From Anastatus disparis (taxonomy: Eukaryota; Arthropoda; Insecta; Hymenoptera; Eupelmidae): DNA of 64,000 nucleotides. The stretch covers positions 3,950,001 through 4,014,000 of the forward strand of contig JAFFSR010000307.1 in the NCBI GenBank assembly GCA_017163975.1, read 5' to 3'. The notes beneath the pieces were generated by a model. The model worked only from the letters and a program-made list of their open reading frames with translations. It was not told where the DNA came from and made no database searches. The position numbers were made by a program, and so were the translations under genes. Below are positions 35,870 to 47,973 of the stretch, in pieces (positions within the stretch are counted from its first letter, which is position 1; every line of letters begins with the position of its first letter).

Positions 35870-37480
35870 CCCAAAATATAGAGCCAAAATAAATATGAAA
35901 ATAAAAAAAATATTGGGCTTAAAGAAATATAAAGACCAAGAAAATATAATGATAAAAAAAAATTAGACCCAAAAAAATATGTTTCAAAATAATATTGGGT
36001 TGAAAAAATATAGAGCCAAGAATACATAAGAATCAAAAAAATATTGGGCCTCAAAAATATAGAGCACAAGAAAATATAAGAATCACAAAAATATAGAGCT
36101 CAAGTAAAATGAGAATCAAAAAAATATTGGGATAAGAAAAAGAATCAGACAAATATTGGGCCCAAAAAGTATAGAGACCAAGAAAATATAATAATAAAAA
36201 AAATATTGTGGCCAAAAAATTAAAAGAAACAGACAAATATTTGGCCTGAATGAATATAGAGACCTAAAAAATATAATAATAAAAATATTGTGCCCAATAA
36301 AATATAGAATTAAAAAAAATACAAACCCAAAAAAAAGTTAAAAAAAAATAAGGCTCAGAAAAATAAATGGCCCAAAAAAATTAGAGGCTCAAAAAAATAA
36401 GGCCCGAAAAAAATGGGACTCGAAAAAAGTAAGTCCAAAAAAATATAAGGCCTAGAGGAATATAGGATCAAAAAAATATGAAAGCCAAGAAATAAGAGGC
36501 CGAAAAAAATAAGGGCCGAAGATAATGAGACTCAAAAAAATGTAAAACCTGAAAAATATAAGGCCCAGAAAAATATGAAGCTGAATAAAATATAGGACCC
36601 AAAAAAAATATAAAATCTATGAAAATATGAATTTCAAATAAATATTGGGCCCAAAAAATATAGAGCCAGAGAATATATAAGAATCAAAAAAATATTTGGC
36701 GCAAAAAAATTAGTACCCAAGACAATATAAGGCCCAAAGAAAATAGGATTAAAAAAAAGTAGGGCCCGAAAAGTATCAGCCCCAGAAAAATATAGAGATA
36801 AATAAAATATAGGACCCAAAAAAATCATAGAACATAAGAAAATATAAATTAAAAAAAAATATTGCGCCCAAAAAAATATAAGATTAAAAAAAATATTAAC
36901 CCAAAAAAAAGTTAAAAAAAATAAGGCTCAGAAAAATAAATGGCCCAAAAAAATTAGAGGCCCAAAAAAATGAGGCCCGAAAAAAATGGGATTCAAAAAA
37001 GTAAGTCCAAAAAAATATAAGGTTTAGAGGAATATAGAACCAAAAAAATATGGAAGCCAAGAAATAAGAGGCCGAAAAATATAAGGTCCAAAGATAATAA
37101 GACTCAAGAAAATGTAGAGCCTAAAAAGTATGATGCCCAGAAAAGTATAGGGCTAAATAAAATATGGGACCCAAAAAAATTATAGAACCCATGAAAACAT
37201 GAAAATATTTGGCCCAAAAATATAGAGGACAGGAATATATGAGAATTAAATAAATATTAGGCCCAAAAGAATATAGAACCCAAGAATACATAATAATCGA
37301 AAAAATATTAGGCCCAAAAAAATATAGAGCCCAAGAAAATGGAACTAAAAAAAATGTAGGACCTGAAAAATGTAAGGCCCAGAAAAATATAGAGCTCAAA
37401 AAAATGTAAGGCCCAAAAAATACAAAGCCCAAAATATATAGAAAGCAAAAAAATATTAGGCCCAAAAAGAAATAGGGCCC
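35870..37480. repeat. AT-rich minisatellite with GGGCCCAA units
   Basis: Irregular 16-20-bp units of the kind AAAAAATATAGGGCCCAAG, about 1.6 kb. A higher-order copy is visible: 36305-36530 recurs at 36880-37095. Confidence 0.85.
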
Positions 37481-38185
37481 AATAAAAAATTGCTACTTTT
37501 ATTACCAAAAGATTAGACACATTCAACAAATGCAGAGAACCGGAGAACTGGAGAACCGGAGGAATGGAAAAAAAAGTTGTTCCACTTTAATGTAATATAG
37601 GATAGGATATTTAAATACTATAAGAAGAGATAATCTAGTTAAGATTATTAAAAGTATTTTTTCTTATAAGTATTTACAATCGAGAAAATTGTTCAAATTT
37701 TTATATGGTTTTCTGATCTCAGATACAAAATAAGATAGGAACTTCCTGTGTAACTTAAACATGAAGAGTAAGTAAAGTAGACAAAGTGAAAAGATCCATA
37801 CGAAAAAAAAATTTTTAATTGAAAGAGCTCAACACATTCCTTTCACTTTCGGCATTTAGGCTCTCAGAGGTTAAACCATCGATTCAGAGATGTAGCCGTC
37901 TGCTAGAGACTGCACAAATCCGAATTTACAGAAAGTGAGCGGTTTAAACATAATATTTTATATTTATTTTGAGTTGCAATATAATAAATTCTGTGATAAT
38001 AAAACTTGACTCTTGTTGTTAGGCAGATTTAAAATAATATGAGCTCTTGAAGACTAAAAGTTCTGAGCTCTTCTAATTCAAAATTTTTTTTTTTGCTATA
38101 TCAAATCTTCTTTGACCAAACCTTAATAAGTTGTCAAAACTAAAGTTACTCATAAATTGGAATAATCTTACAACTAAATTAAAAA
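37481..38185. other. No feature seen
   Basis: AT-rich. It begins with a short GGAGAACCGG repeat at 37535-37563. Confidence 0.4.
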
Positions 38186-38248
38186 TACTATCAATTTATT
38201 TGTGGCTATACCGTACTTTTCCCTTAGAAATACACACACATATATATA

Positions 38249-38311
<63 letters not shown>

Positions 38312-38600
38312 TCAATTTATGCAATGAAAATTTTTTTTATTATTTTTAGCTGACATGCGGTACACTCGTCCTTAAAAATAAGCATATATATGCTAGAGAT
38401 AATATACTATCGATTTATGCAATAAAAAATTTATTTTATTATTTTTAGCTGACATGCGGTACACTTCCCTTAAAAAATATGCATATGTACATCCTACAGG
38501 TGATATACTATCGATGAATGCGATAAAAAAATTTATTTTTTGCAAGTGGTTAACACCATACTGTCTCCTTAATAAAATGCATAAACTTTTATCTAAAAAA
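38186..38600. repeat. About 100-bp tandem repeat with (AT)n run
   Basis: Three to four units beginning ATACTATCRATTTATGCAAT and sharing GCTGACATGCGGTACACT. In the first unit an internal GCATATATATG word has grown into an (AT)n run at 38240-38309. Confidence 0.75.
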
Positions 38601-38639
38601 AATTATATATATATGTTATTTAGAGAATCTACATAGCTT

Positions 38640-39240
38640 GACTAAAAGGCTAAGCCATTTTCCAGACCCTCCGACTCATTCAGTGGCTTTATTTAATGAC
38701 CTAACATCGATCAGCTGATAAAAAAGCCGATGGCGTTCAAAGTTAAGCCAAAGTTCTGAAATAAACTCAAAGAGTTAATGTGGAACTATGACGTTTCATC
38801 AAGATCTCGAAAGATCTGGGAATCCAGATCTCGAAAGATCCGGGAATCCAGATCTCGAAAGACCCGGGTACATTAGCACGAGGTTGACAACTCGTATGCT
38901 TAGGCACCGCAATCGGGACGAAGTCAAGCCGCCTTCTAAGTGAGACTCTTTGACTCCTTAAGAGGGTCCGTTCAGCGCAATGACTCAACAGCTGACTGCC
39001 ACGAGTTTTTCAAGATCTCGAAGAGACCTGGCTAACCTCATTGGCACCAAAAAACAGTCAGCATGGCTCAAGGGCTCTAGACCCCGAGAGGTATGGTCTG
39101 CCCAGCGAATGCGAGCTAACTGCCAAAGCGTGCGGCTCTTCTGAGGTATATACCTAACAGCGCCGAGAAAGCGGTGGCGTGCACGCGCATATTTGCGTCG
39201 GTCGGAGCACAGCTTAAGCGCGCTACATTTGAATATATCA
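38640..39240. other. GC-rich island with 24-bp tandem repeat
   Basis: Clearly richer in GC than its surroundings. It contains three 24-bp units (AGATCTCGAAAGATCYGGGA...) at 38802-38868. It could be a promoter region for the broken gene that follows or the relic of a foreign insertion. Confidence 0.5.
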
Positions 39241-39448
39241 CGCGTAGTATAGCTTTTATATTATACCATCAAACATCTTAAATTACTAAAATTTTATTGT
39301 TTAAGAAATTTTTCTCGCATACCAAAATTACTACAGAGTTTGCCGTCAGTACAAGCGTAGCGGCGAATCAGCGGTGAGATAAGTAACTATAAATTAATTA
39401 ACGTTTACGAGTTAATTTCATTCTTTCGGTCTTACTCAAGTCGAAAGC

Positions 39449-39908
39449 ATGTCTTCTTCTGAAGACGATTCTGGGTACAGAACATTGGAAGAGCTGGTGG
39501 AAGATTTTTTTCCAAGATTTACGAGTCGATTTTCTATCAGACTCTGCTTTATTGTCACCGCCATCGCCATCAGTGCTGCAGATGATGGAGCCATCTTTCA
39601 AAGGTCTGCCAACTACAGTGTTGGTGTATGATCCTTTCATGCATCAATATATTTAAATTCCCGTTGAGGAATTAAAAGTTTATCAAGACCCATCTCAAGT
39701 TAATGAAGAAGTGGAAGAGGAGCTGATTATATTAGATGCTCCTCTAATAAAATCTCCGAAGGTAATGGATCTTGTCTCTCGATCACCTTCAAAAAGAAAA
39801 AGAGAGGACGAAGAAGAAGCAAAGAAGAAAATAAAAGCTTCTTCGCCATTAATAATGAGACATGAAGAGGATGAAGAAACAGAACTTTCTAAGAAAGCTA
39901 GATTTTAA
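39449..39908 (+). pseudogene. Small broken gene, acidic and basic C-terminus
   Basis: ATG at 39449 opens an acidic N-terminal part (SSSEDDSGYRTLEELVEDFF). The useful frame changes near 39530, then runs with PPSPSVLQMMEP and VYDPFMHQYI to a TAA at 39654. It continues to 39908 with DAPLIKSPKV, then SPSKRKREDEEEAKKKIK, a likely nuclear localisation signal, and ends LSKKARF. One frameshift and one stop make it a pseudogene unless there are small introns. I do not recognise the family. Confidence 0.5.
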
Positions 39909-40079
39909 TTCTTTTTTCATTTTAACGCTTTCTGGTATTTATGGATCAATCGGTCCTTTGTAGAGCCACATAATTTTTAACGTGAAACAAATTGTTTCGA
40001 ATTTAATTTATTATTTTTAAATATTAACCAGTCCTTTTTATAATATTAAATTTAAACGTAAAAAATTAACTATCAGTTC

Positions 40080-40200
40080 AAAATTAAACTATAGATATAT
40101 ATATATATATATATATGCAAGTATATCGTTATATATGAAAGTATATCGATATATACGCAAGTATATCGTTGTATATGCAAGTATATTTGAATATATACTT
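40080..40200. repeat. AT-rich tandem repeat, about 22-bp units
   Basis: GCAAGTATATCGTTATATAT-type units. Confidence 0.7.
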
Positions 40201-40287
40201 GTTATACATATATAGTTGAAAAAATTAAAGAAAGTTTAAAAATCCTGCGCTCGGAAATAACACAACGTTATAAATCACTGCTCTTGA

Positions 40288-40346
40288 ATCCTCCTGCGTT
40301 AGAACCTTCCTGCGTTGAAACTCCTCTGCGTTAGAACCCCTCTAGT
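40288..40346. repeat. Three 17-bp tandem units
   Basis: CTCCTGCGTTAGAACCT and variants. Confidence 0.8.
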
Positions 40347-40629
40347 TTACCTACTCACTTCATGTTTTTGACACTTTAAATATCGTCCTTGTCTTTAAAT
40401 CTTCGTCATATCTAACAGTGTAAATTAAGGTGATGTAATTTAATACATAATTACCAGCATTGCAGTTTCTCAAATTTTTAATCTTAATTCAAAGATTTTC
40501 TAAAATATTTCTCTATTATGTTTTTTATTAATTGAAATAAAAGGCAGTAATATAAAGATATTTTCAAATATTACTACTGTTATATTAAAGTGAAGAATGA
40601 GGACTTTTTTTTTCTTACGTGAATATCTT

Positions 40630-43600
40630 CTGATTTATGATTTATGAGTTTATAATCAATAAATTTATAGTTTTTGGGTTTATGGCTTATGCGTTTATGG
40701 TTTTTGGTTTATAGGTACATGGTTTATGGGATCATGGTTAGTGGGATCATGGTTTATGGGTTCATGGTTTTAAGGTTTATGGTTTATGGATTTATGGTTT
40801 ATGGGTTGATGGCTTATGGGTTTATGATTTATGGGTTTATGGTTTATGGGTTAATTGTTTATATGTTTATGGTTTATGTGTTTACAGTTCATAGGTTTAT
40901 GGTTCATGGGCTTATGGTTTATGGGTTTATGCTTTATGGGTTTATAGTTTATAGGTTTATGGATTTATAGATTATGGATTTATGGTTCATTAGTTAATAG
41001 TTAATACTTTATGGGTTTATGGTTTATAGGTTAAAGAGTTTATGAATAGTGCTTAATAAATTTATGGTTTATAGGTTTATGGTTTATTGGATTATATTTA
41101 TGATATCATAATTCATGGGTTTATAGTTTATGGGTTTATGCTTTATGGGTTAATGGTTCATACTCTATGGGTTACTGGTTCATACTTTACGGGTTTACGG
41201 TTGTATGGTTTATGTGTTTATAGTTTATAAGTCTATGGCTTACGGGTTTATGGTTCATGGGTTTATGGTTTCTGTGTTTACGGTTCATGGGTTAATGGTT
41301 TATGGCTCATGGGTTTATAATTTATGATTTTATGGTTTATGAGTTAATAGTTTATGGGTTTATGGTTTATAGTTTATAGGCATATAGGTTTATGGATTTA
41401 TGGTTACTAGGTTTATGGTTTATTGTTTATGTATTTATGGTTTATAGGTTTATGAGTTTATGGTTTATAAATTTATGGCTTATAGGTTTATTGTTTATAG
41501 GTTTATGGGTTCATGGTTTATGAGTTCAAAGTTAATGGTTTATGGTTTATGGGCTTATGGTTTATGTGTTTGCAGTTCATGAGTTTATGGTTCATAGGAA
41601 TATAATTTATGGGTTTATGGTTTATGGGTTTATGGTTCATGGGTTTATGGTTTATGGGTTTATGGTTCATGGGTTTATGGATCATGGTCTATGAGTGTAT
41701 AGGTTAATCGGTACATAAGTTCATGGGTTTATGGTATATGAGTTAATGGTTTATGGTTTATAGCTTATGGGTTTGCGGTTTATGAGTTAATAGTGTATAA
41801 GTTCATGGTATATAAGTTTATAGTTTATGGTTTCCTGGGTTTATGGTTCACGATTGAATAGTTTGTGGTTCATGGGTATATCGATATATTAATTTATGGT
41901 TTATGGGAACATGGTTTATAGGATTATTGGTTCATGGGTATGCGGGTTTATGGTTAATAGGTTTATAGGTTAATGGGTTTATGGTTTATGGTTTACGGAC
42001 TTATGGTTTATAAGTTTATGGTTTATGGGGTTATTGTTTATGGGTTTATGGTCTATGGGTTTATGGTTTATGGTTAATGGGTTTTAGGTTCATGGGTTTA
42101 TGATTATTGGTTCATGGATTTATGTTACATCTTCATAATTTATGGGCTCATAGTTTATGAGTGTATAGTTTACGGGTTTATGGTTTATGAAATTATGGCT
42201 TGCGGGCTATTGATTTATTGGTTTATAGGTTTATGGGTCTATGGTTTATGGGTTCATGGATTATGGAATTATAAGTACATGGCTTAATGGATGTATGGAT
42301 TATAGGTTTATAGTTTATGTGTTCATAATTCATGGTTTATGGTTTTATGGTTTATGGGTTCCTAGATAATAGTTTATGGCTTTATTGGTTTATAAGTATA
42401 CGGGTTCATGTTTTATAGGTTTATAGGTCCATGGGTTTATGGTTTATTGTTTACGAATTTATGGTTTATGGGTCAATTATTTATGGGGTTATTGTTTATG
42501 GGTTTATGTTCTATGGGTTTATAGTTTATAGTTAGTGGGTTTTAGATTAATGGGTTTATGATTATTGGTTCATGGGTTTATGTTACATTTTCATAATTTA
42601 TGGGCTCATAGTTCATGAGTGTATAGTTTACGGGTTTATGGTTTATGAAATTATGGCTTGCGGGTTAATGGTTTATTGGTTTATGGTTCACGGATTTATG
42701 GTTTATGAGTTTATGGTTTATGGGGTTATTGTTTATGGGTTTTTGGGTTATGGGTTTATGGTTTATGATTAATGGGTGTTAGATTCATGGATTTCAGATT
42801 CATGGGTTTATGATTATTGGGTTATGGATTTATGTTACATCTTCATAGTTTATGGGCTTATAGTTTATGAGTCTATAGTTTACGGGTTTATGGTTTATGA
42901 AATTATGGCTTGCAGGTTTATGTTTTATTGGTTTATGGTTTTATAGGTTCATGGTTTATGGATTCATGAATACATGGCTTATGGATGTATGATTTATGGG
43001 ATTATAGTTTATGTGTTCATAATTCATGGTTTATGATTTTATGGTTCATGGGTTCATAGATAATGGTTTATGGTTTATGGGTTAATGGTTTGTGGTTTTA
43101 TGGTTTAACGTTTACGGGTTTATGGTTTATGGGTTATGGGTTATGGGTTTGTGGTTTATGAGTTAATAGTGTATATGTTCATGGTATATGGGTTTGTGAT
43201 TCATGGGCATAGAGGTTTATGGGTTTATGGTCTGAAGGGTTATGGTTTATGGGTTTTTGGGTTAATGGGTTTATAAGTTTATGGGTTTACAGGTTAATGG
43301 GTCTATAGTATATGGGTTTATGGGTTCGTAGTTTATGGTTTATGGATTTATGGTGTAAGGTTTACAGATTTATGGTTTATAGATTTATGGTTACTAGCTT
43401 TATGGTTCGTAGTTTATGGATTCATGGTTTATTGGTTTATAAGTTTCTGGTTTATAAATTTATAGCTTATAGGTTTATTGTTTATGGGCTTATGGGTTCA
43501 TGGTTAATGATTTCATAGTTAATGGGATTTTGGTTTATGAGTTTATAGCTTATGATTTTATGGTTTAAGGGTTTATAGTTATCGGTTCATGGGCTTATGG

Positions 43601-45600
43601 TTCATGGGCTCGTGGTTGATGGTTTATGGATATATGGTTTAAAGGGTTTATTCTTTATGAGTTTATATTTTGATGGTTTATAGGTTTATGGTTCATGGTT
43701 GATAGTTACGTGGTTGATAGGTTTATAGGTAATGAGTTTATGGTTTTATGGTTTATGGGTTATGGTGTATAAATTTATGGTTTATGTATTTATGGGTTTA
43801 TGGTTCATCGTTTATGCGTTTATGATTAATGTGTTTATAGGTTAATGGGTTCATAGATTTATGAGTACATAGCTTGATGGGTATATGGATAATGGATTTA
43901 TAGTTTTTGGTTATTCATAGTTAATGGTTTGTGGTTTGTGGGTTTATGGCTCATCGGTACATTGTTTTTGGAATTATAATTTATAAATTCATGGTTCATG
44001 GGTTTATGTGTTTACAGTTTATGAGTTAATGATTCACAGGAATATAATTTATGGGTTTATGGTTTTTGGGTTTATGGTTCATGGGTTTATGGATCATGTT
44101 TTATGAGTGTATGGATTTATGGGTACATAAGTTTATGGGTTTATGGTGTATGGCTTAATGGTTTGTGGGTTTATGGTTTATGGGTTTATGGTTTACGGGT
44201 TTATGGTTTATGGGTTTGAGGTTTATGAGTTAATAGTGTATAAGTTCATGGTATATGGGTTTATGGTTTATGGGTTTATGGTTTATTGGTTTATGGTTTA
44301 TAAGTTCATGGTTAATTGGTTTATCGTTTTTAGGTGATAATTCATGAGTTTATAGTTCATGGTTTTCCGGGTTTATGGTTCATGAATAAATAGTTTATGG
44401 TTTATGGGTAAATAGACTTATGAATTTATGCTTTATGGGTACATGGTTTATGGTTTTATTGGTTTATAAGTATGCGGGTTTATGTTTTATAGGTTTATAG
44501 GTTCATGGGTTTATGGTTTAATGTTTACGGATTCATGGTTTATGGGCCAATTATTTATGGGGTTATTGTTTATGGGTTTATGGTCTATGGGTTTATGGTT
44601 TATGGTTAATGGGTTTTAGATTCATGGGTTTATGTTTATTGTTTCATGGATTTATGTTACATCTTCATAATTTATGGGCTCATAGTTTATGAGTGTATAG
44701 TTTACGGGTTTATGGTTAATGAAATTATGGCTTGCGGGTTAATGGTTTATTGGTTTATGGGTTTATGGGTCTATGGTTAATAGGTTTATGGTTTATGGAA
44801 TTATAAGTACATGGCTTAATGGATGTATTGATTATGGGTTTATAGTTCATGTGTTCATAATTCATGGTTCATGATTTTATGGTGATGGGTTCCTAGATAA
44901 TGGTTTATGGTTAATGGGTTTATAGCTTATGGATTTATTGTTCATGGGTTCATGGTTTATGTGTTTACGGTTCACGAGTTTATGGTTCGTGGGTTTATGG
45001 TTCATGGATTTATGGTTTATAATTTAATGGTTTATAGTTTAGAGATTTATAGTTTATGAGTTTATACTTTACGGGTTTATGGTTCATGGGTTTATGGTTT
45101 ATGAATTTATGGTTTATGGGTTTATGGTTTATGGGTTTATGGTTTATGGGTTTATGGTTTATGGGTTTATGGTTTATGGGTTTATGGTTTATGGGTTTAT
45201 GGTTTATGGGTCCATGGTTCATGGGCTTATGTTTCATGGGATTTTGGTTTATGGGTTTATGGTTTATGGGTAAACGGTTTATGGTTAATGGGTTTGAAGT
45301 TTATAGGTTTATGGTTCATGGTTAATGGGTTTGAGATCTATGGGTTTATAGTTTATGAGTTTCTGCTTTATGGGTTTATGGTTATTTGTTTATGGATTTA
45401 TTCTACATGTTTATGGTTCATGGGTTTATGGTTTATAAGTTTATAGTTCATGGGTATATGAATTTATGGTTTCCGGATACATGGTTTATTGGTTTATGGG
45501 TTTAAGGGATTATGGTTTATAGGTTCATGATTTATGGATTTATGGATAATGTGTTTATAGTTTATTGGTTTATGATTCATGGTTTATGATTACATGGGTA
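40630..45600. repeat. 5-kb TTTATGG-type minisatellite
   Basis: Degenerate 7-8-bp units, mostly TTTATGG and TTTATGGG alternating as a 15-bp period. The most homogeneous part is 45110-45210. Longer blocks recur: a segment containing TTACATCTTCATAATTTATG appears near 42125, 42587, 42835 and 44655. The open frames through it (MVYGF or HKPIN repeats) are by-products of the 15-bp period. Confidence 0.95.
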
Positions 45601-45604
45601 TATA

Positions 45605-46639
45605 TGCGACATTTTACACCACCTGGAAAAGCAAAGACATGAAAATTGCTGAAACTCTGAGAATCATTCTGTTTGTTACACAAATTTTGTAAAAATAATT
45701 TTAAGAATTTAGATTGGAAGGATCAAGAGTTATAGATCCTCGGAATTCGGAAATTTTCCAAAATTTTTGGAAAAGTACTACATTTATGATTTTTTTTCTG
45801 AAAATCCTTATGTTTTGAGAGAAATTTATTGCAATACTTCTTGTTGTAAATGAAGAGGAAAGTTCGCATGATTCTATACAGACCTGAATTTTAAAGTTCT
45901 CTATTGGTTCTTATACATTACATGGTAATTGAAATCTACTCATTGTTTGCTACTTCAGAAATTGCTTTTCGAGGGCTAATTTTTTTCTATTTCACATTAA
46001 CTTTCAAATGAATTTTTAATTGTCTAAGAAAGAGCTACCAATAAGGAGTTATGACACTTTAAAATATATATTTTTATGTATGATTTATTCTTCATATTGA
46101 ATATAAATGTTTATTTTCATGTATGATTAATTTTTATATTGAAAATAAATTATACATGAAAATATATATTTTAAACTGTCATAACCCCTTATTGTTGGCT
46201 CTGACTTACATGATAAAAAATTCTTTTTGAAGTTCATGTAGAATAGAAAAAAATAAACCCGCGAAAAGAAATTTCTGATGTGGCGACCACTGAGTAATTT
46301 CAATTACCATGTAATATACATAAGAACAAATAGAAAACTTCAAAATTCAAGTCTGTAAAGAATCATGCTAACTCTACTCTTTATTCACAACAAGAAATAT
46401 CCTTATGAATTTCTCTCTAAAACATCACGATTTTCAGAAAAAAAATGATTAATTTGGAACTTTTCCAAATATTTTGAAAAATTTCCAAATTTCAAGGATC
46501 TATAGCTTTCGATCCTTCAAATCTAAATCCTTGAAAATTTTTTTATGCATTTCGAATAACAAATATAGAATAAAAAATATATTCTCAGAGTTTCAGAGAT
46601 ATTTATTTTCCTGCTTTTCCAGTTGGTGTGAAATGTCAT
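45605..46639. mobile_element. 1-kb foldback element
   Basis: Two arms of nearly 500 bp; ends TGCGACATTTTACACCACCT and AGTTGGTGTGAAATGTCA. Both ends lie against TATATA, so a TA target is possible. The boundary with the TTTATGG array is abrupt. No ORF. Confidence 0.85.
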
Positions 46640-46946
46640 ATATATATGTTGAATCATTAAAAAAAGTTTGTTGTAAAAAGAACTAAAATGTAAATGATTT
46701 TAAGTTATTTTTATAATAATTGTATTCTTCAATTTATTTACAGGTATTTACGGATATTTGCAGTATCTACATTTAAAAAATGTTAAAATGATAATAAACA
46801 ACCATTATTCATTTCCAACCTAACGCTTTTTTATTGTTATTTACAGTTTTTAATATTTTCTTATAATTTTTTGTTTACTCACAGTATTATTCTCCTTTAA
46901 AAAAATAATTTTCATACAAGATGTTAAAATATTTTACTATAAGATA

Positions 46947-47006
<60 letters not shown>

Positions 47007-47586
47007 CATATCACTAAAAAATTTCAACATAAAAACTAATTCTCTAATGTGAAGAATAAAAAATTAAATTAATATAATTAATTAATTTTTTAAATAACTT
47101 GGTATTGAATACTAATTAAATCTAGTTTTAACATGAAGTTAATTATTTAAGTTGGAAATATATTTAATAAAATAATATAACTATTTATAAGTTATCACTT
47201 AATAATTTTTTAAACTTTTTATTGATAGTTTAAAATAATATTAAATATATGATTATCATTTTAATAATTTTCATATAATATTATGTAAATTTTATAAGTA
47301 AGGAGATATAAAATAGACAGTACACTTGCACCCATAAATATTGACTATATTTCCATTGTATTTTAAAATTTTAAATAAAGAGATGCATTAACATATAGTA
47401 TGTATCACGAAGATTATTGAGTTAAATTTTTGAATAAATCTATTTATTAGTTATTGAAAAGTTTGGGTTTCAATATTATTTGCTAAAATTTTTCTATTTG
47501 GAATCAGAAATCTAAATATCTTAAAAACTAATGATTGGAATAATTTGAAAATTTAAATAAATAATCATCATGGTACATATTACAAA
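46640..47586. other. AT-rich spacer with (AT)n run
   Basis: (AT)n at 46949-47002. No gene. Confidence 0.6.
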
Positions 47587-47973
47587 TTAAGAGGCAGCCG
47601 TATAGCTCTGTCCTTGTCTAATTTAAATTTTCGTTATTATTAATAAATTAGATATTTTCATACAAAAGTAAAGACATAGCCCAATAGATTTAAGGACGAG
47701 CAAACGATCCTATTCTATGAAAAAATATAAAATTTTCATTATTTTTCGAGTGAGGTCTGAAACGGAAAAACAGTTATCAAATTAAATTATTTTTCCGTTT
47801 CAGACCTCACTCGAAAAATAATGAAAATTTTATATTTTTTCATAGAATAGGATCGTTTACTCGTCCTTAAATCTTTTGGGCTATGTCCTTACTTTTGTAT
47901 AAAAATATCTAATTTATTAATAATAACGAAATTTTAGATTAGACAAGGACAGAGCTATACGGCCTCCTCTTAA
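47587..47973 (+). mobile_element. TTAA-flanked foldback MITE, family C, complete
   Basis: TTAA borders, termini GAGGCAGCCGTATAGCTCTG and CAGAGCTATACGGCCTCCTC. Almost perfect hairpin with the centre near 47785. Confidence 0.92.

Noticed and set aside
35773..37529. Phe/Leu-rich membrane-like ORFs
   Set aside because: Translation of the AT-rich minisatellite.
40674..45325. Long ORFs encoding MVYGF and HKPIN repeats on both strands
   Set aside because: They follow from a 15-bp period in the satellite; all frames are open and no other coding sign is present.
40630..45600. CRISPR-like repeat pattern
   Set aside because: Units are 7-15 bp and contiguous, without spacers; the host is eukaryotic.
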